Shown: in pieces, positions 1 to 7,704 of the stretch
Position numbering within the stretch: position 1 is the first letter of the stretch
Layout: each line of letters opens with the position of its first letter
The notes under the pieces: model-generated
What the model saw: only the letters and a program-made list of their open reading frames with translations
Database searches by the model: none
What the model was told of the DNA's origin: nothing
Translations under genes and position numbers: made by a program
DNA from: Lachnospiraceae bacterium UBA1760
GTDB lineage: Bacteria; Bacillota; Clostridia; Lachnospirales; Lachnospiraceae
DNA length: 20,547 bases
Reading direction: 5' to 3'
Assembly: GCA_002314775.1 (NCBI GenBank)
Contig: DCHE01000029.1
Coordinates: 1-20,547, forward strand

Positions 1-13
1 GAGCTAAGTCGGC
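1..13 (-). tRNA. 5' end of a second tRNA gene, cut by the window edge (possibly tRNA-Thr)
   Basis: Read on the minus strand, bases 13 to 1 give GCCGACTTAGCTC. This is a seven-base acceptor strand (GCCGACT), the usual TA at positions 8-9, and the start of the D stem (GCTC). It begins seven bases after the CCA end of the preceding tRNA, as in a tandem tRNA array. The GCCGACT acceptor strand is common in tRNA-Thr of Firmicutes, but the anticodon lies outside the window, so the identity is a guess. Confidence 0.6.
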
Positions 14-20
14 AACTAAA

Positions 21-96
21 TGGTGGAGGTTAACGGGCTCGACCCGCTGACCCTCTGCTTGTAAGGCAGATGCTCTCCCAGCTGAGCTAAGATCCC
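21..96 (-). tRNA. tRNA-Val (anticodon UAC) with a mispaired acceptor stem
   Basis: The minus strand reads as a 76-nt tRNA with encoded CCA. The D arm is GCTC...GAGC, the anticodon arm is TCTGC-CTTACAA-GCAGA with anticodon TAC (valine GUN codons), the variable loop has 5 nt, and the T arm is AGCGG-GTCGAGC-CCGTT. Two features are abnormal. The 5' acceptor strand GGGATCT does not match the 3' strand AACCTCC: positions 4-69, 5-68 and 6-67 are mismatched and 3-70 is a G-U pair. The T loop starts with G where nearly all tRNAs carry T54. The D and anticodon arms are intact. It could be a hybrid of two tRNA genes, a decaying copy, or an assembly join. It is first in a tandem array behind a strong promoter. 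Confidence 0.85.
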
Positions 97-142
97 ATGG
101 GTTTCATGCTTTGGCTTTCTTCATCGCCTCAGCACTTTTACA

Positions 143-171
143 ATTATATATATGAAGTAGTGTTTTGTCAA
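143..171 (-). promoter_or_regulatory. Consensus sigma-A promoter of the tRNA array
   Basis: On the minus strand, TTGACA (171-166) is followed after exactly 17 bases by TATAAT (148-143). Both hexamers match consensus fully. Transcription should start near position 136, about 40 bases before the first tRNA base, leaving a short leader for RNase P to remove. A promoter this strong fits stable RNA genes. It lies in the 133-base gap after the AEC transporter gene, so the tRNAs need not depend on read-through. Confidence 0.88.
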
Positions 172-229
172 CACTTTTTTTCATTTTTTTTAATTTGCCA
201 AAACACCGCATAAATACGCCATTTTTCGG

Positions 230-1195
230 TCATATAAGCCCAAAACTTCTAAGGATAAATATCCAGAGAGTCAATGTTACTGATGAAAACAAAGTTGTTA
301 TCACAATGATATTTGATGCAAGTGCATCATCATTATCCATGTTCTTCGCCATGATATAACAGGTCACCGTTGATGGTGAGGAAAGCATAATGAGAATTGC
401 AACCATCTCACTTGCTCCAAATTTCAAAAGTGCCGCAAACGGAAGAAACAAGAGAGGTAATCCTACAAGCTTAATAAAGGATGCCCCTATCGCTGGCCTG
501 AGTCTGTCTAAGGCCTTCCTTGTGTCAAAGCCTGCACCGATTGCAATAAGAGCAAGAGGTGTTGCAGTGTTCGAAACATAGCCTATTGCCTTGAGTGGAA
601 TCTGTGGAATTTTAATACCAAGCAAGGTAAATGGTATTCCCGCAAATATACCGATAATGATTGGATTCTTTGCAATATTCTTAAGGGATTTCTTAATCTC
701 AGCCTTTCTGTCTCTCTTGTAGCCTGTCTCCTCTTTTCCAAGAGACGCAGAAAAGGTCAGAATGATTACTGAGAGTACATTAAAAAATGGCACTGCTGCA
801 ACAATCATAAGCGGTGCCATACCAACACTTCCGCATATACTCTCAACAAACGCAACTCCTAAGATAGCTGCACTGCCCCTGGATGCTCCCTGGGCAAATG
901 CACCTACCATAGTTTTATCCTTTAGCACAAGGTATGCCAGTAGCCAGACCATCAAAAACATAAGTATGGTTACTATCATACAATAAAGTACAAAGCTTGC
1001 GCTTGCCGTCTGAATAATATCAGAAGTAGCTATATCTCTAAATAGCATAACAGGTAATGCAACCTTGAAAACATATTTGTTTGCAACCGAAACAAACTCC
1101 TCGGTAAGAAACTTGATTTTTCTAAGCACATACCCAAGTAAAATTACTATAAATATCGGAATTGTCACATTTAAACTGAAGATAAAGTTTTCCAT
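230..1195 (-). CDS. AEC (auxin efflux carrier) family transporter
   Basis: A 321-aa integral membrane protein. It opens with a hydrophobic helix (IPIFIVILLGYVLRK, about residues 12-26), followed by alternating hydrophobic segments consistent with roughly 8-10 membrane helices in two halves split by a charged loop near residues 150-175 (KEETGYKRDRKAEIKK). Conserved family-like stretches are NKYVFKVALPVMLF near residue 40 and the late segment STVTCYIMAKNMDND. Bacterial AEC proteins export or exchange organic acids such as malate and related small anions; the substrate cannot be read from sequence. Its start lies 6 bases after the histidine kinase stop, so the two are co-transcribed and translationally close. 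A carrier controlled by, or working with, the two-component system is the natural inference. The length fits the family (about 300-320 aa). No terminator hairpin is obvious after the stop. Confidence 0.88.
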   Translation of the reverse strand: MENFIFSLNVTIPIFIVILLGYVLRKIKFLTEEFVSVANKYVFKVALPVMLFRDIATSDIIQTASASFVLYCMIVTILMFLMVWLLAYLVLKDKTMVGAFAQGASRGSAAILGVAFVESICGSVGMAPLMIVAAVPFFNVLSVIILTFSASLGKEETGYKRDRKAEIKKSLKNIAKNPIIIGIFAGIPFTLLGIKIPQIPLKAIGYVSNTATPLALIAIGAGFDTRKALDRLRPAIGASFIKLVGLPLLFLPFAALLKFGASEMVAILIMLSSPSTVTCYIMAKNMDNDDALASNIIVITTLFSSVTLTLWIFILRSFGLI

Positions 1196-1201
1196 AACTA
1201 T

Positions 1202-4195
1202 CTACTCCTTAGGAATTTCTATATCATTATGAACATCTTCCTCAGTTTTTTCAAGTATTTTTGCAACTGGAAATGTTACAATTACCGTAAACATATCTCC
1301 GTCTATTCCAATTTCAAAGGTTCCATTTTGAAGAATTGACAAATCCTTTGCGATTGAAAGACCAAGTCCAGAGCCCTCAGTAGTTCTCGATTCATCTCCT
1401 CTTACGAATCTTTCGGTGAGCTCCTCCGGCGAAATATTAAGAGGTGCCTCACTTACATTCTTCATCTTCATAGTGCAGAATTCATCATCGGATGTCACAT
1501 CAAGATAAATTCTTGTGCCTGGCATTGCGTACTTAAATGCATTCTGAAAAAGATTTTCAACTATTCTGAAGCATCTTCTTCCATCCGCATATATTATGAC
1601 TGGTTCACCCGGCATATGGGTAACCAGGCTAAGCTTTCTTGAATTGAACTTGTCATCAAACTCTCCTATAGTCTGCTGCAAAAGCTCGATAAAGTCCAGA
1701 TTAATACACTCAAGTGAAAGATTTCCTGAGCTTGCCTTTGAAGCCTCAACCAAATCCTCAATAAGCTGCTTTAGTCTCTGGGACTTTTGATCAAGAACCT
1801 GAACGTATTCATTTACCTTATCATTTTCAACCTTTTCTCGTTTAATTAAGGCTACGTAATTAATAATCGAGGTGAGTGGTGTCTTAATATCATGGGAAAC
1901 ATTTGTAATAAGGTCCGCTTTCATTCTCTCATCCCTTATACTCGCATTAACCGCATCATTAAGTCCATCTCCAATCGAGTTGATATTCTCCGCAAGCTCC
2001 CTGCAGTTTATATCAAGTCCCTCCACTGGCACCTTACTCTCAATTTCTCCTTCACTTATTCTTTTAGTTGCTTCAAGAATACTTCTTATTCCGGATACAG
2101 TTCTCAGTACCTTGTACAGAACCACGAAAAGAATTAAGCCTACACCAAATGAGGCAGTGAAAAAGAATAGCTTGTCGCCCTTTCTGACGGCATAGACCAT
2201 CGCAATAAAAAGAAGTCCTGTGGCCGTAAGATATATAAGTCCCTCGACAAGAACTCCCATTATTTTATTAGGCCCAAGCTTCAGTCCATCAATCTTCTTA
2301 TGAATCCATCTGAAAAATCTGACAACAAAGAAGCTGTCCCAAAAATGCCTGGTCTTTATTCGTCTGACTGTGCTGAGAAACATCTCCATAAGCACCACGT
2401 ATGCAGCAATCGACGCCGCAATAAGAAGTGAAAGAATTGCGTAATTCACATCCCTGTTACCCTGAAGATAGCTTGTGAGCTCAACCACATTATGGTATGC
2501 AATAAAATTCACTAAAACATTATAGACAAACACCAAGGTCGCAAGTAGCGTAGCAAGGAAAAGCTCTAGTGGTATTCTGTCGAATCTGTATATCCTGAAG
2601 CTTACCTTTCCCTCCGAGTCAACAACTGATCCAGTATTTATTATCATAACAATAATACATACAAAAAACAGAACAAATGATAATACAAAAAATGGAACAG
2701 TATGGCTTACCAGTCTCGAAAGAGAGAATACCAGAGAATACCAGTAATAATTACTAACTATTGTATTCTTATCAATGTTTATTCCTATTACAAGCTTAAA
2801 GCCCTCACCAATCTCTTCGAGCTTTCTCCTGTTTGTTTTATTCAGGTAATCATAATTAACCTTCGATCCATCCTTCGTCTCGTAGTAGCACCTCGCACTC
2901 TCACCAGAGTCCGAGTCGTACATAAGAACAACATCACTGTTTCTCTTAATCTCCTCACTACAGTCCGAAAATGATTCGATGTCAACATCAAGATTCTCGT
3001 CCGAATTTGTATTTACATCAACCTTACCATCAACACTGCTCTCGTAGCAGTAATATACTCCGTCAACATAATAATTCGGATAATATCTTACATATGCCAT
3101 CTCACTTAATACACTTGCATCATAATCATCTATTGCATTAAAAAATGCTGGTATGATACTTGTAAATGTTGGTGCAAACAGAATTGAAATATCTGTTGAT
3201 GCAGTACTCGAATAGTCAATGTATGACTTTGGCACATAAAAATACTCTGACTCTAGCTGCTTTATTGATACCCATCCCATGACATCACTATAGATTACAC
3301 TCTCATCATATGAAACAAGAAAGGTCTTTCCATTGCTCTGAATAATCTCGCAATTATCATCAAAGTTCGAGTTTATCTTTGCATCATAGGTACGATCCTC
3401 ATTCTTGTAAATGACTGCCTTAGGATTCTGATTATAATCATAGCTGTTATATATTGAATAGTCAGTTGACAGTGAGTGCATTGTATCATCAGTGTTACTC
3501 TCGGCACCAGTCTTCTCCCCAGTCTCAGCAGTATCATTCTTTTCCGACTCAGTAGATACTCCGAAGCTGGACATATCAAAGGATTCCTCTATAATCTCCT
3601 CAGTACTAGCTTCAGTCTCAGCATTTCTTTCGGTCACCACTGCACCCTGTGGCAGCTTCTTCAGCTTTTGTCTGTTTTGAGTTGTATATTTCTTGATAAG
3701 GTTCATATAGGATTCATTGTCAATCCTCACCCATGCAGTTGTGCCCTTAAAATCAAGCATTGCATAATTATAATCGTTATAAATCGAGTGAGTTCTTCCA
3801 GTTGAATCCTTGTAGGTACCAACATCAATGGTATTATAGCTGAGCATCACCGCATCATATCCGGTTTCTCTCTCAACATCCCTTATGGAATAATTAATAT
3901 TACTTCCAGAGGCGTAATCACTTATCTCAAGAACCGTCTTCTGTTTATCGATCTGATTGTATTTATCCTCCGCTTCACGGTCACCCAGAACATCATTCAG
4001 GGAATTGTTAAGTGTATCCTTAACACCCTTACTTTCCTGATAACAGCTAATCTTTGAGACGTCCTCTCCGTAAAAAAGATTCTCCTTTGCAACAATTACA
4101 AAGGTTGTAATAACAAATATCGAGGCAAATACTACTGAGAAAAACATCGCAAGAAGCCTTGCCGTTCTAGAATATATAATTCTTCTAATCTTCAA
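1202..4195 (-). CDS. Large membrane sensor histidine kinase (OmpR-partner type) with extracytoplasmic sensor region
   Basis: A 997-aa kinase starting at TTG, four bases after the first base of the response-regulator stop, with GGAGAAGG just upstream. A basic N-terminus (KIRRIIYSR) leads into one membrane helix (about 13-34). A roughly 450-residue, Ser/Thr/Asp/Tyr-rich region predicted outside follows, with an acidic low-complexity stretch at about 185-245. Five further hydrophobic segments lie at about 498-522, 540-566, 582-605, 641-664 and 671-692. Then come a HAMP-like linker, the H-box VSHDIKTPLT (His768), the N-box NLFQNAFKYA, the F-box-like ERFVRGDESR and the G2 box GSGLGLSIA. The usual DxGxG G1 box is not seen; its place reads MKNVSEAPLNISPEEL, a pattern I know from other clostridial kinases and probably still functional. 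The ligand is unknown. Its partner is the upstream OmpR-type regulator; the AEC transporter follows. Confidence 0.93.
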   Translation of the reverse strand: MKIRRIIYSRTARLLAMFFSVVFASIFVITTFVIVAKENLFYGEDVSKISCYQESKGVKDTLNNSLNDVLGDREAEDKYNQIDKQKTVLEISDYASGSNINYSIRDVERETGYDAVMLSYNTIDVGTYKDSTGRTHSIYNDYNYAMLDFKGTTAWVRIDNESYMNLIKKYTTQNRQKLKKLPQGAVVTERNAETEASTEEIIEESFDMSSFGVSTESEKNDTAETGEKTGAESNTDDTMHSLSTDYSIYNSYDYNQNPKAVIYKNEDRTYDAKINSNFDDNCEIIQSNGKTFLVSYDESVIYSDVMGWVSIKQLESEYFYVPKSYIDYSSTASTDISILFAPTFTSIIPAFFNAIDDYDASVLSEMAYVRYYPNYYVDGVYYCYESSVDGKVDVNTNSDENLDVDIESFSDCSEEIKRNSDVVLMYDSDSGESARCYYETKDGSKVNYDYLNKTNRRKLEEIGEGFKLVIGINIDKNTIVSNYYWYSLVFSLSRLVSHTVPFFVLSFVLFFVCIIVMIINTGSVVDSEGKVSFRIYRFDRIPLELFLATLLATLVFVYNVLVNFIAYHNVVELTSYLQGNRDVNYAILSLLIAASIAAYVVLMEMFLSTVRRIKTRHFWDSFFVVRFFRWIHKKIDGLKLGPNKIMGVLVEGLIYLTATGLLFIAMVYAVRKGDKLFFFTASFGVGLILFVVLYKVLRTVSGIRSILEATKRISEGEIESKVPVEGLDINCRELAENINSIGDGLNDAVNASIRDERMKADLITNVSHDIKTPLTSIINYVALIKREKVENDKVNEYVQVLDQKSQRLKQLIEDLVEASKASSGNLSLECINLDFIELLQQTIGEFDDKFNSRKLSLVTHMPGEPVIIYADGRRCFRIVENLFQNAFKYAMPGTRIYLDVTSDDEFCTMKMKNVSEAPLNISPEELTERFVRGDESRTTEGSGLGLSIAKDLSILQNGTFEIGIDGDMFTVIVTFPVAKILEKTEEDVHNDIEIPKE

Positions 4196-4196
4196 A

Positions 4197-4898
4197 TCAA
4201 TCTACCTTCTCCATCTTATATCCCTGGCCCCAAACTACCTTAAGGTATCTTGGCTCCTTAGGATTAATCTCAATCTTCTCTCTTATATGTCTAACATGAA
4301 CCGCGATAATATTCTCGGAGCCAATAGCATCCTCGTTCCAAACTGACTCATACAAGGAGCTTGTCGAATAAACCTTACCACGATTCTGAGTTAAGAACTT
4401 AAGAATCTGATACTCTATCGGAGTGAGCTTAACCTCCTCACCCTCAACAGTTACACTCTTTGCATTATCATCTATTACAAGTCCGCCATTTGTAATAATT
4501 CCCTCTGTCTCATCAGTCTTTTCAATGTTTCCAAACTGAGTGTATCGTCTAAGCTGAGACTTTACTCTTGCCACAAGCTCGAGAGGGTTAAATGGCTTAG
4601 TAATGTAATCATCTGCTCCAACATTAAGTCCAATAATCTTATCAGTATCCTCGGACTTTGCAGAAAGAAGAATTACTGGAATATTGCTTGTTTCCCTAAG
4701 CTTAAGAGTTGCTCTAAGTCCATCCATTCTTGGCATCATGATATCCATAACAAGAAGATGAATATCGCCCTGCTTCATAGCCTCAAGAGCCTCAAAACCA
4801 TCGTAGGCCTTAATTACATTATAACCCTCAGTAATAAGGTAAATGCTAATAGCCTCCACTATCTCTTTATCATCATCACATACTAAAATATTGTACAT
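4197..4898 (-). CDS. OmpR/PhoB-family DNA-binding response regulator
   Basis: A 233-aa two-domain regulator from the chosen ATG (4898-4896). That start has GGAAGGA seven bases upstream. A longer frame opens at 4928 but has no SD and adds ten residues before the canonical start MYNILVCDDD. The receiver (1-120) has the acidic pocket DDD (8-10), the phospho-acceptor Asp52 in LLVMDIMMP, and Lys101 in YITKPF. The C-terminal winged helix (about 138-230) carries the family signature KLTPIEYQILKFL, VWNEDAIGSENIIAVHVRHIREKI and VVWGQGYKM. It should be phosphorylated by the adjacent kinase and then bind direct repeats at its target promoters. The stop is separated from the kinase TTG by one base. Gene order regulator-kinase-transporter suggests one operon, perhaps autoregulated through the TTAAG repeats upstream. 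Confidence 0.95.
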   Translation of the reverse strand: MYNILVCDDDKEIVEAISIYLITEGYNVIKAYDGFEALEAMKQGDIHLLVMDIMMPRMDGLRATLKLRETSNIPVILLSAKSEDTDKIIGLNVGADDYITKPFNPLELVARVKSQLRRYTQFGNIEKTDETEGIITNGGLVIDDNAKSVTVEGEEVKLTPIEYQILKFLTQNRGKVYSTSSLYESVWNEDAIGSENIIAVHVRHIREKIEINPKEPRYLKVVWGQGYKMEKVD

Positions 4899-4949
4899 AC
4901 TTTCATCCTTCCAATAAAAATAAACCATATTAATATTTGCATTTCTTTT

Positions 4950-4955
4950 ATTATA
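4950..4955 (-). promoter_or_regulatory. Candidate -10 element for the two-component operon
   Basis: The minus strand carries TATAAT at 4955-4950, about 50 bases before the response-regulator start. The hexamer 17 bases further upstream (AAGTTT) is a poor -35, which is typical of promoters activated by an OmpR-type regulator. The -10 match is perfect, but AT-rich context makes chance matches possible. Confidence 0.55.
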
Positions 4956-4965
4956 GGGAATATTT

Positions 4966-5003
4966 CTTAAAAAAACTTAATCTAAGTATTAAGAATAACT
5001 TAA
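4966..5003 (-). promoter_or_regulatory. Phased TTAAG-type direct repeats upstream of the response-regulator promoter
   Basis: Read on the minus strand, four TTAA(G/T) motifs lie at 5003-4999, 4992-4988, 4980-4976 and 4970-4966, with steps of 11, 12 and 10 bases. They cover the region at and just upstream of the weak -35. PhoB/OmpR regulators bind about 11-bp direct repeats in this position, so this is a candidate autoregulatory box. The motif is AT-rich and short, so chance is a real alternative. Confidence 0.4.
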
Positions 5004-5004
5004 A

Positions 5005-5032
5005 ATGGACTGCAGTCTAGGCTGCAGTCCAT
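5005..5032 (-). terminator. Intrinsic terminator-like hairpin after the 92-aa gene
   Basis: Bases 5005-5015 (ATGGACTGCAG) pair perfectly with 5022-5032 around a 6-base loop, giving an 11-bp stem. On the minus strand it is followed by TTTTAAGTTATTC, a short and imperfect T run. It lies 20 bases after the stop of the 92-aa gene and separates that gene from the two-component operon. Confidence 0.7.
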
Positions 5033-5051
5033 AAAATGTGTAAAGATTAGA

Positions 5052-5330
5052 TTACTCTGCTGTCTCCTCTGTAGTAGCCTCTGAAGCAGCCTCTGGCTTA
5101 ACGTCCTCTGTAATCTCTGGCTCCTCATCAAAGAAATCATCATCAAAATCATCATCAAAGTCATCGAAATCGTCAAGGTAATCAGGTGTAAGATACTTGT
5201 AAACAGCAACAGCGATACCTACGATCATTGTGATAATACCTACAATAATTGCTACTGATAAAATGGCATTCTTTGCTGATTCTACGCAATCGTCTTCCTT
5301 AACAACTTTTACTTCATCATAATTCTTCAT
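5052..5330 (-). CDS. Small single-pass membrane protein with a highly acidic C-terminal tail
   Basis: A 92-aa protein of unknown function; I do not recognise the family. A charged N-terminus (KNYDEVKVVKEDDCVESAKN) precedes one strongly hydrophobic segment (about residues 22-45, AILSVAIIVGIITMIVGIAV). The tail is an Asp/Phe repeat (LDDFDDFDDDFDDDFFDEE, about 52-70), then a Glu/Thr/Ala-rich end. There is no signal-peptidase site, LPXTG or lipobox. GGGAGG lies 10 bases before the ATG, and the gene has its own extended -10 promoter and a terminator-like hairpin, so it appears monocistronic. The biased tail is also what a low-complexity spurious ORF could give, but the SD, promoter, terminator and hydrophobic helix argue for a real gene. 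Membrane orientation is not determined. Confidence 0.75.
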   Translation of the reverse strand: MKNYDEVKVVKEDDCVESAKNAILSVAIIVGIITMIVGIAVAVYKYLTPDYLDDFDDFDDDFDDDFFDEEPEITEDVKPEAASEATTEETAE

Positions 5331-5382
5331 GAGATTAAGTCCTCCCTTTCAAAAAATATTTATTACCATATAATATGCTCAC

Positions 5383-5391
5383 ATTATAACA
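5383..5391 (-). promoter_or_regulatory. Extended -10 promoter of the 92-aa gene
   Basis: The minus strand reads TGTTATAAT at 5391-5383, a consensus -10 with the TGn extension. No good -35 is present 16-18 bases upstream, as expected for extended -10 promoters. The start would lie near 5376, about 46 bases before the ATG. It lies in the 97-base gap after pcrA, where no terminator hairpin is visible. Confidence 0.65.
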
Positions 5392-5427
5392 TAAACCTTA
5401 AATATATTCTACCCAAAAGATAAAAAT

Positions 5428-7701
5428 TTATAATTTCTTCAGCTTTGCCAGACTAGCGAAAACCTTCTTTTCGCCAAATCTTTCAAAATCAACAGTGACA
5501 ACGTAATCACTGCCACCCTTTTCTATCTGCTTAACTACGCCCTTACCAAATTTGATGTGCTTAACTGTGTCTCCAACACCATAATCAATATCTGTCTGGG
5601 TTGGAACTCCCTTATTGATTAGCGGTGAATCCATAGTTAGCGGACTCTCCTTTTTCTTAGTACGTGCCTCAGAAAATGTATTTGAACCAAATGTACTAAA
5701 GCCACCAAGCTGAGCCTGATTGATTCCGCTAAGGTTCTGCTTATATAAGCTATCCCTTCTTCCTGCCTGGAAGGATTTTCCGCTCCTTCTAACCAGAAGA
5801 TTTGGTGCAATCTCTCCAACGAATCTCGACTCCTCAGTATACTGGGTATTGCCTCCGATTCTCCTCATACGAGCTCCTGAAAGGTAAAGCTCCTTCATAG
5901 CTCTCGTAATTCCAACGTAGCAAAGTCTTCTCTCCTCCTCAATCGCATCAGGGTCATCTGATTCTATTGACATAAAGCTTGGGAAAAGTCTCTCCTCCAT
6001 GCCAACCATAAATACATATGGAAACTCAAGTCCCTTTGCACTGTGAAGAGTCATGAGAGTTACTCTTTTATCCTCCTCGCCATTATCATCTCTGTCCGCA
6101 ACAAGAGAAATATCCTCCAAAAGCTCAGTAAGTGTAGGATTATCAGTTTCCTCCTCGTACTTTACGATTTTATTTCTAAACTCGTCAATGTTTTCTATTC
6201 TGGCCTTTGCCTCATCAGTTCCCTCTGCCTTAAGAAGTACCACGTACTGTGTCTCCTCGAGTATCCTGTCAAAAAGTTCAGTGACAGAGTCCTCCTCGGG
6301 GTTAAAGCTTCTAAAGCCCTGTATCATCTCTCCGAATTTTTCAAGCTTATCCTTCGCCTTTCCAATATTTGGAATATGCTCCGAGTCAAGGGTTGCATCA
6401 AACATACTCATTCCAGTGGAAAAGGCAAAATCCTTCACCTTGTTTATCGTGGTATCTCCTATTCCCCTTTTAGGAACATTTATTATTCTCGAAAATGATA
6501 TATCATCCTCAGGATTCTCGATTATTCTGAGATAGCAGATTAAATCCTTTATCTCCTTTCTCTGATAGAAGTTGACACCACCTACAAGTCTGTAAGGAAT
6601 ATTATACTGAATAAGCTTCTCCTCAAGAACTCTCGACTGAGCATTGGTCCTATAAAGCACTGCGATGTCATCAAGATCTCGCCCCTCTTCACTAAAGTCT
6701 CTCATCCTTCTTACCACATGCTCTGCTTCCTCGTACTCGCTGTCATAAAGCATATACTCTGGCTTTTTGCCTTCCTCATTTTCAGTCCAGAGAGTTTTGT
6801 CCTTTCTTCCCTCATTGCAGGCTATAACCGAGTTTGCCGCATCAAGAATATTGGAGGTGGACCTGTAGTTCTGCTCAAGCTTAACTATCTTTGCATCAGG
6901 ATATACATCCTCAAAATTTAAGATGTTACTGATGTCAGCTCCTCTGAATTTATAGATGGACTGGTCATCATCTCCAACAACACACAGATTCTTATACTTA
7001 TCTGCGAGCATCTTAATGAGGATAAACTGTGAGTGATTGGTATCCTGGTACTCATCAACCATAATGTACTTAAATCTATTCTGATATATAAGCAGAACAT
7101 CCGGATTATGCATAAAGAGCTCGATAGTATTAAAGATGAGGTCATCGAAGTCCATAGCATTGTTCTTCTTCAGTCTCTTCTGATACTCTCGATAAACATT
7201 TGCAATCTGCTGCCTTCTAAAGCTTCCCGCTGCCTCTCTCTCGTATATCTCTGGGTCCTTGAACTCTTCCTTTGCCTTTGAGATTTCAGAAATCATAGCC
7301 TTCTCAGGATATCTCTTCGGATCAAGCTCAAGATATTTAAGTATATCCTTAATCAAAATCTTCTGTTCGTCTGTATCGTATATTGTAAAGTTATTACTTC
7401 CACCAAGTTTCTCGTTGAAACGTCTTAAAATTCTTACGCACATAGAATGGAATGTGCTGACCCAGATATTCTCCGACCCAAATCCAACGATGTTATCAAC
7501 TCTTTCACGCATCTCATTTGCAGCCTTGTTTGTGAATGTGATGGCAAGTATATTGTAAGGATTAACCCCCATCTCATCTATTAAGTATGCGATTCTGTGA
7601 GTCAGTACTCTTGTCTTGCCCGAGCCAGCTCCGGCAAGAATAAGTAGAGGCCCGTCGGTATGACAACAGGCCTCCATTTGAACCTTATTAAGATTCGACA
7701 T
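5428..7701 (-). CDS. pcrA: ATP-dependent DNA helicase PcrA (UvrD/Rep family)
   Basis: A 757-aa superfamily 1A 3'-5' DNA helicase acting in repair, replication restart and removal of stalled RNA polymerase. Visible motifs in order are the Q-motif region LNKVQMEA, Walker A GAGSGKT (24-30), motif Ia ITFTNKAANEM, motif II VDEYQDTN, motif III GDDDQSIYKFRGA, motif IV VKLEQNYRST, motif V VTLMTLHSAKGLEF and motif VI ERRLCYVGITRA. After a variable linker, the last ~50 residues (GDTVKHIKFGKGVVKQIEKG...) form the Tudor-like domain typical of PcrA, which contacts RNA polymerase. Length is normal (about 720-750 aa). The ATG is 3 bases after the PspA stop and has only a weak SD (AGGA about 12 bases upstream), so translation is probably coupled to pspA. 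Confidence 0.97.
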   Translation of the reverse strand: MSNLNKVQMEACCHTDGPLLILAGAGSGKTRVLTHRIAYLIDEMGVNPYNILAITFTNKAANEMRERVDNIVGFGSENIWVSTFHSMCVRILRRFNEKLGGSNNFTIYDTDEQKILIKDILKYLELDPKRYPEKAMISEISKAKEEFKDPEIYEREAAGSFRRQQIANVYREYQKRLKKNNAMDFDDLIFNTIELFMHNPDVLLIYQNRFKYIMVDEYQDTNHSQFILIKMLADKYKNLCVVGDDDQSIYKFRGADISNILNFEDVYPDAKIVKLEQNYRSTSNILDAANSVIACNEGRKDKTLWTENEEGKKPEYMLYDSEYEEAEHVVRRMRDFSEEGRDLDDIAVLYRTNAQSRVLEEKLIQYNIPYRLVGGVNFYQRKEIKDLICYLRIIENPEDDISFSRIINVPKRGIGDTTINKVKDFAFSTGMSMFDATLDSEHIPNIGKAKDKLEKFGEMIQGFRSFNPEEDSVTELFDRILEETQYVVLLKAEGTDEAKARIENIDEFRNKIVKYEEETDNPTLTELLEDISLVADRDDNGEEDKRVTLMTLHSAKGLEFPYVFMVGMEERLFPSFMSIESDDPDAIEEERRLCYVGITRAMKELYLSGARMRRIGGNTQYTEESRFVGEIAPNLLVRRSGKSFQAGRRDSLYKQNLSGINQAQLGGFSTFGSNTFSEARTKKKESPLTMDSPLINKGVPTQTDIDYGVGDTVKHIKFGKGVVKQIEKGGSDYVVTVDFERFGEKKVFASLAKLKKL

Positions 7702-7704
7702 ATA

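Noticed and set aside
158..183. AGTGTT/AACACT hairpin followed by eight T on the plus strand, terminator-like
   Set aside because: No plus-strand gene ends here, and the arms overlap the consensus -35 of the tRNA promoter. Probably incidental.
4899..4928. Upstream extension of the response regulator by ten residues
   Set aside because: No SD before 4928, while the internal ATG at 4898 has GGAAGGA at good spacing and gives the family-typical N-terminus.
6043..6535. Plus-strand frames of 151 and 160 codons opposite pcrA
   Set aside because: They are antisense to an unmistakable helicase frame, lack SD sequences, and have Ser/Leu-rich compositions typical of shadow frames.
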